Virus record (IMG/VR): IMGVR_UViG_3300030419_006795
Coordinates: 1-64,000 of that record
Length of the DNA stretch: 64,000 nt
Reading direction: 5' to 3' (one strand)
Source of the DNA: a virus
Shown here: in pieces, positions 58,998-64,000 of the stretch
Layout: every line of letters begins with the position of its first letter
Position numbering within the stretch: position 1 is the stretch's first letter
Made by a program: the position numbers and the translations under genes
The notes under the pieces: generated by a model
Told to the model about the DNA's origin: nothing
Seen by the model: the letters and a program-made list of their open reading frames with translations, nothing else
Database searches by the model: none

Positions 58998-60266
58998 TTA
59001 TCCTACAAAAATCGGCAATGGGGAATTCTTTAAAACATTGGCGGCCGCTTCGCTAGCTTCATTTTGCGTCTTAGTCAGTTCTGTGTAGGTTAATTGATCG
59101 AGTATTTCCATCAATTTGTCCCTTAACTGTTGTTGCTCTTCTTTTGCCTGATTAACCAACTCTGGACCATTCAAGGTCACAGATTCTCCCGGAATTGGCA
59201 ATGTAGCAAATTTACCTCTGACTTGACCCAGCATTTCTTTTGAGACCGCCAGTGCATATTTTCTAATCCATTGTTTACCTATGGAGTTGATGTTTTCAAA
59301 AGGTAGGTTATCGAATGGCAGTGTATTTAGGTTGTTGACGCCAACTATTCCCGAATTATAGTCATCATCGTCTACCCATGCATCTGTGGGGATCATAAAT
59401 TTTACCCACATTCTATCGTTGTTTCCGTAATCACTTGGGGTGGGATGTAATCTGAGTCTATTGTTGATTAGTTCATATGAATAATGCGAGGTTCTTGTGT
59501 AGATTGAGTCTTCGTACATGATGGCCTGCATCTTGTTCTGCCAAGTCGGTATTATTTCAAAAGTTGCGTCATCGGCAAATTGTCCATATGTTGAATAGTT
59601 GCCAACAACGCCGACGCCGCCGTAATATCCGTAAAATCTCCACATTGCCCTTGGCGACTTATAAAAGACTCTCGTAATTAATACCTTTTTGCCTCCAACT
59701 TTGCCAGAATAAGGAACTGAGTCTCCCTTGTCATCAACTCCGGAGTTTGAAGCAGAATCAATAATATCTTGCAAATCATAATCTTGTTGATTTTCGCTTA
59801 TGGCGAATGAGGCTGAATATTCTCTGATATTTCCTCCAATGGTTGCTTCCGACCCAAAACCCTCAGCCATTCGTCTGGCGTATCCAAGCTCAAATTTCGG
59901 ATATTTCAAATTAACGCTTTCTGGGCCTGATTTCAATTCGCCTTTATGATCGAACGTACCGGTCGCGTCTCCTAGTGAATTAGCTAGCAGGTTTTTCGAT
60001 TGATGTAAATTGACAATGTAAGAATACTCTAACACAGCCTCTTCATAGGCGGAGTATACATTTGCTGTTGTGATTTCAATGTCAATTACATCTCCACCGA
60101 GCTTCTTATAAACATAGGCCACTTGGGCTGCGGCGCCAGATATAAAATCGGCAGATCCCGTGTATATTCCGAAAGGAACTGACGCAGCTACATCATCGGT
60201 ACTCCCCGTAGCGGTTAGTACATTTTCCGGTGTTGTTGATTTGGGACTTAAATTTGGTTTTGCCAT
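58998..60266 (-). CDS. Neck protein (gp13-like)
   Basis: The 422-residue protein has YKKLGGDVIDIEITTANVYS, AYEEAVLEYSYIVNLHQSKN, FYKSPRAMWRFYGYYGG and IPTDAWVDDDDYNSG. Helices in which aromatic residues recur (KQWIRKYALAVSKEMLGQVR) close it. The order agrees with neck/adaptor proteins of T4-like phages in which the N-terminal helices contact the portal. GGAGG is 9 bases upstream of the ATG. It stands just after the terminator of the head gene. Confidence 0.65.
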   Translation of the reverse strand: MAKPNLSPKSTTPENVLTATGSTDDVAASVPFGIYTGSADFISGAAAQVAYVYKKLGGDVIDIEITTANVYSAYEEAVLEYSYIVNLHQSKNLLANSLGDATGTFDHKGELKSGPESVNLKYPKFELGYARRMAEGFGSEATIGGNIREYSASFAISENQQDYDLQDIIDSASNSGVDDKGDSVPYSGKVGGKKVLITRVFYKSPRAMWRFYGYYGGVGVVGNYSTYGQFADDATFEIIPTWQNKMQAIMYEDSIYTRTSHYSYELINNRLRLHPTPSDYGNNDRMWVKFMIPTDAWVDDDDYNSGIVGVNNLNTLPFDNLPFENINSIGKQWIRKYALAVSKEMLGQVRGKFATLPIPGESVTLNGPELVNQAKEEQQQLRDKLMEILDQLTYTELTKTQNEASEAAANVLKNSPLPIFVG

Positions 60267-60379
60267 GCATAGACGCCTCCTGTACTAAGTAGTTTTAAGA
60301 TACTTAAAAATGAAAATCTCAAAAAATTGGCGGCGAAAAAAATTCTGGAATTGTGTTTTTTGAAGATTCGTTTGGTTTT

Positions 60380-60417
60380 GAGAAAGAAAAACCCCCCCAA
60401 CCAAAAGGAAGGGGGGG
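60380..60417 (-). terminator. Rho-independent terminator after head fibre-like gene
   Basis: CCCCCCC and GGGGGGG (60417-60392 on the minus strand) form the outer stem, with an inner CC/GG pair around a short loop. TTTTTCTTTC follows. It stops transcription of the 60458-60970 gene before the neck genes. Confidence 0.88.
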
Positions 60418-60457
60418 ATAGAAACTCTATATTAAAATCAATTAATATCTAATATTC

Positions 60458-60970
60458 TTATGCTGGCGTGATACCGTTGTAGTTGTTGTGAATGACGACA
60501 GAAGAGGCAGTTCTTGTGCTACCTGACACATACCAGTCGGTGCCATCACAGTCAAACTGAAGGTAGTCACCGACAGTCAAGGCGCCGCCTGAACCGTCCA
60601 TCATAATCGCAGAAGTTGCATTTGTAATCTCTAAAATGGCTCCGGCAACCATGATGTTACCTCCCATATCGACGGTAGAGCTTCCTGTGTCGACTAAGAA
60701 ATCCTTCGTTCCCTCATCATCGCTAGCGGTTGCCAAAATGAACTTAAAAGTCAAGCCGGCTTGCGGTGTCGGCAACTGAGCCACAACACTCACTGTTCCG
60801 CAATTAATAAAGTACGTAGTGCCTGAATCGGCCGCTGTAAGTGTTTTTGTTGGCGCGGAGACCGTTCCAACCGAAGACAATGTTTCAGTCGGGTTGACTC
60901 TAATTTTGAGCGCGTTGCTGTTTTGGTTAATTAACTCGCGAATGCGAGCGTGACCTAATCTTTTTCCCAT
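60458..60970 (-). CDS. Beta-rich head decoration/fibre-like protein
   Basis: The 170-residue protein has a helical N-terminus (MGKRLGHARIRELINQNSNA) and then a repetitive beta body with many Gly, Thr and Ser (SGTTYFINCGTVSVVAQLPT; VGDYLQFDCDGTDWYVSGST). This resembles trimeric head-fibre or decoration domains. It is bracketed by terminators on both sides, so it is expressed as a separate unit, as expected for an abundant surface protein. The family is not certain. Confidence 0.55.
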   Translation of the reverse strand: MGKRLGHARIRELINQNSNALKIRVNPTETLSSVGTVSAPTKTLTAADSGTTYFINCGTVSVVAQLPTPQAGLTFKFILATASDDEGTKDFLVDTGSSTVDMGGNIMVAGAILEITNATSAIMMDGSGGALTVGDYLQFDCDGTDWYVSGSTRTASSVVIHNNYNGITPA

Positions 60971-60993
60971 TATATATTTCTCCTTATTTTAAT

Positions 60994-61042
60994 AATTTAT
61001 AACGTGTTTATATAGAGGTATACACCTCAAGTATCCACTTGA
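60994..61042 (-). promoter_or_regulatory. Possible late promoter with two adjacent inverted repeats
   Basis: Upstream of the head fibre-like gene the minus strand has TATAAATT (61001-60994), one base off the T4 late box TATAAATA. Two inverted repeats stand just before it: gaggt-atac-acctc (61015-61028) and tcaagt-atcc-acttga (61027-61042). No sigma70-like -35 is evident. It must contain the start signal for this gene because a terminator precedes it. Confidence 0.45.
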
Positions 61043-61087
61043 ACACTTATTAATGATGTGCCCTCTGCTTATACATAGCCTCAGATA

Positions 61088-61122
61088 CACAAAAAGCCCC
61101 TGCTTTTTTCAAAGCAGGGGCT
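61088..61122. terminator. Strong bidirectional terminator after capsid gene
   Basis: Agcccctgcttt and aaagcaggggct (61095-61122) form a 12-bp stem with a 4-base loop and T-rich tails on both strands (minus strand TTTTTGTG). It stands 24 bases after the capsid stop. Confidence 0.92.
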
Positions 61123-61146
61123 CTTTTTATTGGACTACGCTATCGA

Positions 61147-62907
61147 TTAGCTAGTAGCGCCGGCTTCGCCGACCATACCGCGAACGATAACCAGACCGTA
61201 CATATCAGGTCGGACCATCTTCTTCGCATAGCGAGTCATGACTCCCTTACGGGGCACGAAATCTTCTGGTCCGAAGATTGTAGGTGTAGTTTGCAGTGGT
61301 ACGTACGGTGCGTACACATATCCGCTTTCGAGGAAGCTTCCTCCCTTGCGGCCGACAAGAATTACACTTCGCAAGAAGTATGGATCGACATAGACGTCCC
61401 ACTTCTTAGAAAGGTTTCCAGTCTTAACAGCACCGACTGTTCCAGTTTCGCCGTCAACAGTGACATTGGCACGGAATCCAGCAGTGAACTCAAGAATAGC
61501 AGCAACTTCAGGGCTACAAACGATGAAGTTAGCACCACCTCTTAAGGTCTTGCGATGGATCTGAGCCGACACGTCATTAATGGTCTCAACAAGAGTCTCA
61601 TACCACTCACTGACGGTACCGGTGAAGTCAGGGGCAGCCGAAGCAGCACCAACCTCATCACCAGTGGTACGGTTCAGGAACATACCGGGTGAACGCGACC
61701 AGTAATACTTACCAGCCTTAGCGCCGTTAACAAGATCGGCAAGAATTTCGCGATCAATCTCAAGAGCAATTTGCTCAGAAAGGATCTGAGTAAGCTCGAC
61801 CTCGGCGTCAAGGTTGTGGTAGGCATTAAGATCTTGTCCTAATTCCGGAGTCCACTTAGCCTTCAGCTTCTTGGTCTGCGCCGTTACGGCGATTGAGCCG
61901 ACCTGAATGTCGATCTCTGGGATGTTACCCTCGTTTTCAAGGGCCCAATCAGTTGCACCGATAACAGAACCAACGGCCGTAGCGCTTTGGAGCTTATCGA
62001 TAATTGGGAAAGTAACTTCAAGAGCACTTGCAGTGACGTAGTTACTAAGAACTTCCTGAGTGGTAGTTGTTACTTCGGAACCTGTAGATGCAAAGACCAA
62101 CAGAACGTGCGATTGTGCTGAACCAGAGAACTGAGTCAGTCGACGCACTTGGTGGCCAGCGCTGAATGTTCCAAGGGTACTATCATAAAGCGTAATTGCT
62201 TGAAGATTACCCGGGGATCCGTCCAAAGTGTTACCATTAGAGCTTGTAAGTCTTGCAACTGGAACCTTGACAACTTCAACTCGGGTAGAACCAGAGGTGA
62301 GATCGAGGTCGTAGCGACAAATTCTATCAAGCTCCTGATCACCGGTACCAAAGGTACCACTGTGGTGGTGATCAACCAAAAGGTTGGTCAAAGAAGCAGT
62401 GGTCGAGGAATAACCGTTGTTTAAGTTAAACGGACCATCCTCGGCATTGTCGAGCGTCATGTCCACACCGCCGGTGATCTGTTGACCCACGACTCCTTGG
62501 CCATAAATAGACTCATTCTTCTCATATGATAATCTTCCGTTTGTACTGGTACCTTCACCAATGGTGTTGGAAACAGTAAAGTCAAGGAAGAAGATCAGAC
62601 CCGATGGCAAGCTCATTGGCTGCACGGATACTAAATCATTCGCGATTAAACCTGCGAATACTCGGCGGACAATTGGGAATGCAACAGCAGCAAAGCCCTC
62701 AACATCACCACCCGACATTGTTGAAACCTCACGAAGCAGTTCCTTCGCTTGATTTTCTAAAAGTCGAGCCATGCTTTGACGCTTACGCTCATCTTGCAGT
62801 CCTTCAAGAAGACCAGTTTTTTCCCACTTCTTGAGAAGTGCGTGACCTTCTTTTTTCATATCACGATTGACCATGCCCTCGGTCAATCTTTCTACGATAC
62901 TAGACAT
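61147..62907 (-). CDS. Major capsid protein (gp23-like)
   Basis: The 586-residue protein has the T4 gp23 features. A helical N-terminal 60 residues, likely removed on maturation, precedes FAAVAFPIVRRVFAGLIAND and LVSVQPMSLPSGLIFFLDF. In the second half are LKAKWTPELGQDLNAYHNLD, EVELTQILSEQIALEIDREI, VSAQIHRKTLRGGANFIVCS and MTRYAKKMVRPDMYGLVIVR. It forms the hexamers of the head. GGAGG is 9 bases upstream, and a strong terminator follows. The scaffold gene is directly upstream, the usual order. Confidence 0.93.
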   Translation of the reverse strand: MSSIVERLTEGMVNRDMKKEGHALLKKWEKTGLLEGLQDERKRQSMARLLENQAKELLREVSTMSGGDVEGFAAVAFPIVRRVFAGLIANDLVSVQPMSLPSGLIFFLDFTVSNTIGEGTSTNGRLSYEKNESIYGQGVVGQQITGGVDMTLDNAEDGPFNLNNGYSSTTASLTNLLVDHHHSGTFGTGDQELDRICRYDLDLTSGSTRVEVVKVPVARLTSSNGNTLDGSPGNLQAITLYDSTLGTFSAGHQVRRLTQFSGSAQSHVLLVFASTGSEVTTTTQEVLSNYVTASALEVTFPIIDKLQSATAVGSVIGATDWALENEGNIPEIDIQVGSIAVTAQTKKLKAKWTPELGQDLNAYHNLDAEVELTQILSEQIALEIDREILADLVNGAKAGKYYWSRSPGMFLNRTTGDEVGAASAAPDFTGTVSEWYETLVETINDVSAQIHRKTLRGGANFIVCSPEVAAILEFTAGFRANVTVDGETGTVGAVKTGNLSKKWDVYVDPYFLRSVILVGRKGGSFLESGYVYAPYVPLQTTPTIFGPEDFVPRKGVMTRYAKKMVRPDMYGLVIVRGMVGEAGATS

Positions 62908-62932
62908 TTTAAATTACCTCCTTAAATAATTA

Positions 62933-64000
62933 TTATTTTATTCCAGCTAGTCTTTTCAAACGTTCCGACAGCGGATCGTCTGAGGGCTCCTCTTTACGAG
63001 AACCCCTTATAATTGCGGAGGGTCGTGCGATTGCTTCGCTCAATGATTTTGGAGTACGTTTCTCTTTCGTACTACCCACTGTGCTTTGAAGGGTTTCACA
63101 TAATACCTTCGCTTCTTCAACTGAACCTGCATTTGAAATAGCTTCGACAATTTTACTTTTTTGTCGCTCATTCAAGGAGGCGCTACTGAGTATTCGGTTC
63201 GTATACAGTAATCTTGCATTTGAAAGATTAACTTCGTCGAGTTTATCTTTCAGCGCAACCACTGCGGATGAAAACTTTTCATTTTGATCTTTAAGAGAGT
63301 TGTTCTCTTCCATCAATTCTTCTACAGCCTTTTTGAGAGCCTTTACGTCTTCTTCGACTTCATCGTCGCGTCGGCGTGCTAACTCTCTTTCCATTTCAGC
63401 TTCAATGTGCTCAGCCGGGCGTCCAGCCCAGCCAGATAATGCCGGTTTTAAATCAACCGTCAATTTTTCATAAATCTTATCTACTAATTCATCTTCAAAA
63501 GAGTATTCTAATTCCTCATCTTCATCGAGCAATTCTTCCTCTTCTTCTTCAATAACTTCTGAATCATCAATCTCTTGTTCTTCGGACTCATCCTCGGATA
63601 ATAATTCGACGATAACATCGTCTGAAATTTCAAAATCTTCGGACTCGGCAACTTGTTGTAAAACGGCTTCTTGGTCCTCTGCAGATCCCATGTCGGATGT
63701 TGTTAGGTCTGCTGCAGCCTTGGAAAGCGCCGAAAGATCAATATCCAATTCAATTTGTTCATCTTCATCGGGGCATGGACATGCTTTGTCTCCATCAAGT
63801 GCAGCAAGCGGAGTGTCTGGTGCAGGATCGTCCATGGGCTCCGGGCCCGCATCCATTCCCAAAGGATCCATTGCAAGAGGTGCGTCTTGTTCAAGCAGCT
63901 TGTCAAGCGTTTGCTTAACCTCGCTGGAATATTTTTCAACAATTGCGTTTTCTGCGTTTTTAAGAGCCGCCTCTTTTAGGGCAGTGGCGTCTATAATTGC
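62933..64000 (-). CDS. Capsid scaffold/prohead core protein, partial (right edge)
   Basis: The frame is open from 62933 to the right edge with no stop, so the start lies outside; 355 residues are visible. Residues read AIIDATALKEAALKNAENAI at the edge, then a Pro/Asp-rich part, a very acidic centre (EVIEEEEEELLDEDEELEYS), a coiled coil of about 70 residues (LKKAVEELMEENNSLKDQNE) and a basic C-terminus ending RLKRLAGIK. Acidic body, coiled coil and basic capsid-binding tail fit gp22-type scaffolds, and it lies 25 bases before the capsid gene. The ATG at 63871 is internal. Confidence 0.75.
   Translation of the reverse strand, partial: AIIDATALKEAALKNAENAIVEKYSSEVKQTLDKLLEQDAPLAMDPLGMDAGPEPMDDPAPDTPLAALDGDKACPCPDEDEQIELDIDLSALSKAAADLTTSDMGSAEDQEAVLQQVAESEDFEISDDVIVELLSEDESEEQEIDDSEVIEEEEEELLDEDEELEYSFEDELVDKIYEKLTVDLKPALSGWAGRPAEHIEAEMERELARRRDDEVEEDVKALKKAVEELMEENNSLKDQNEKFSSAVVALKDKLDEVNLSNARLLYTNRILSSASLNERQKSKIVEAISNAGSVEEAKVLCETLQSTVGSTKEKRTPKSLSEAIARPSAIIRGSRKEEPSDDPLSERLKRLAGIK

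Noticed and set aside
63871-63871. ATG 63871 as the start of the scaffold gene
   Set aside because: The frame stays open to the window edge with sensible helical sequence and no SD stands before this ATG; the gene is partial.
1-64000. CRISPR arrays, insertion sequences, integrase, attachment sites, replication origin
   Set aside because: No regularly spaced repeats, transposase, integrase or tRNA-flanking direct repeats were seen; nothing here supports a lysogenic or mobile-element reading.

Overview
This window is the inside of a large contractile-tailed (myovirus) phage genome, not a bacterial chromosome. Every convincing gene lies on the minus strand. Genes are packed with ATGA/TAATG stop-start overlaps, and no gap exceeds about 150 bases. 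The virion genes are of the T4 superfamily: a gp23-like major capsid protein, a gp19-like tube, gp18-like sheaths, neck proteins, a tape measure and a gp26-like chaperone. The replication and repair genes include UvsX/RecA, a gp32-like SSB with the zinc-ligand pattern, a DnaB/gp41-type helicase and a gp31/GroES-like co-chaperonin. There is no family B (gp43-type) polymerase here. Instead there is a bacterial-type DnaE (family C) polymerase, a minimal family A polymerase, and a separate 5'-3' exonuclease, an arrangement closer to 'far-T4' phages. The host cannot be read from the sequence. The mix of class II ribonucleotide reductase, UvsE, GroEL, IMPDH/GMPR and thioredoxin/glutaredoxin fits a phage of an aquatic Gram-negative bacterium, but that is inference.

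Reading in the direction of transcription (right to left), 64.0-57.6 kb holds the scaffold (cut by the right edge), major capsid protein, a beta-rich head protein and neck/connector genes. 57.5-50.7 kb holds two tandem tail sheath genes and the tube. 50.6-46.5 kb holds the tail assembly chaperone pair (apparently joined by a frameshift at a T7 run) and the tape measure. 46.4-39.1 kb holds baseplate/hub proteins, including another tandem paralogue pair. 39.1-23.2 kb is the nucleotide and DNA block: family A polymerase, an FtsZ/tubulin-fold-like protein, SSB, RecA, UvsE, VOC protein, exonuclease, helicase, class II RNR, GroES-like protein, sugar-related proteins and DnaE. 23.2-9.9 kb is accessory metabolism and chaperones: Dam-like methylase, sulfotransferase, thioredoxin, IMPDH/GMPR, a sigma-region-4-like protein, ClpP, an L,D-transpeptidase-like protein, GroEL, glutaredoxin, a D12-methylase-like protein, a cupin and a phosphomannomutase. 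9.9-0 kb has an 1177-residue protein of unknown role, a trypsin-like protease, a nucleotidyltransferase, tRNA-Leu, tRNA-Lys, tRNA-Met/Ile, MgtC, a ParB-like protein, one aberrant tRNA-like gene and a set of tiny 'GDLV' proteins.

Regulation is unusually legible. Nine sigma70-like promoters (TTGAC-like, 16-18 bases, TATAAT-like) head operons in the left 37 kb. I found none in the structural half, which suggests that the late genes depend on another signal or on read-through. Three of the nine carry a palindrome between the -35 and -10 boxes. Factor-independent terminators are visible after the head fibre-like gene, the capsid gene, the tail chaperone gene and the acidic 18.3 kb gene. The last one contains the -35 box of the next promoter.

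The items most worth a second look are the FtsZ-like protein beside the polymerase, the two-polymerase set, the T7-run frameshift, the sheath duplication with its vestige, the promoter palindromes, the family of tiny GDLV proteins and the D-arm-less tRNA. All family calls are by eye from motifs; no database search was possible.
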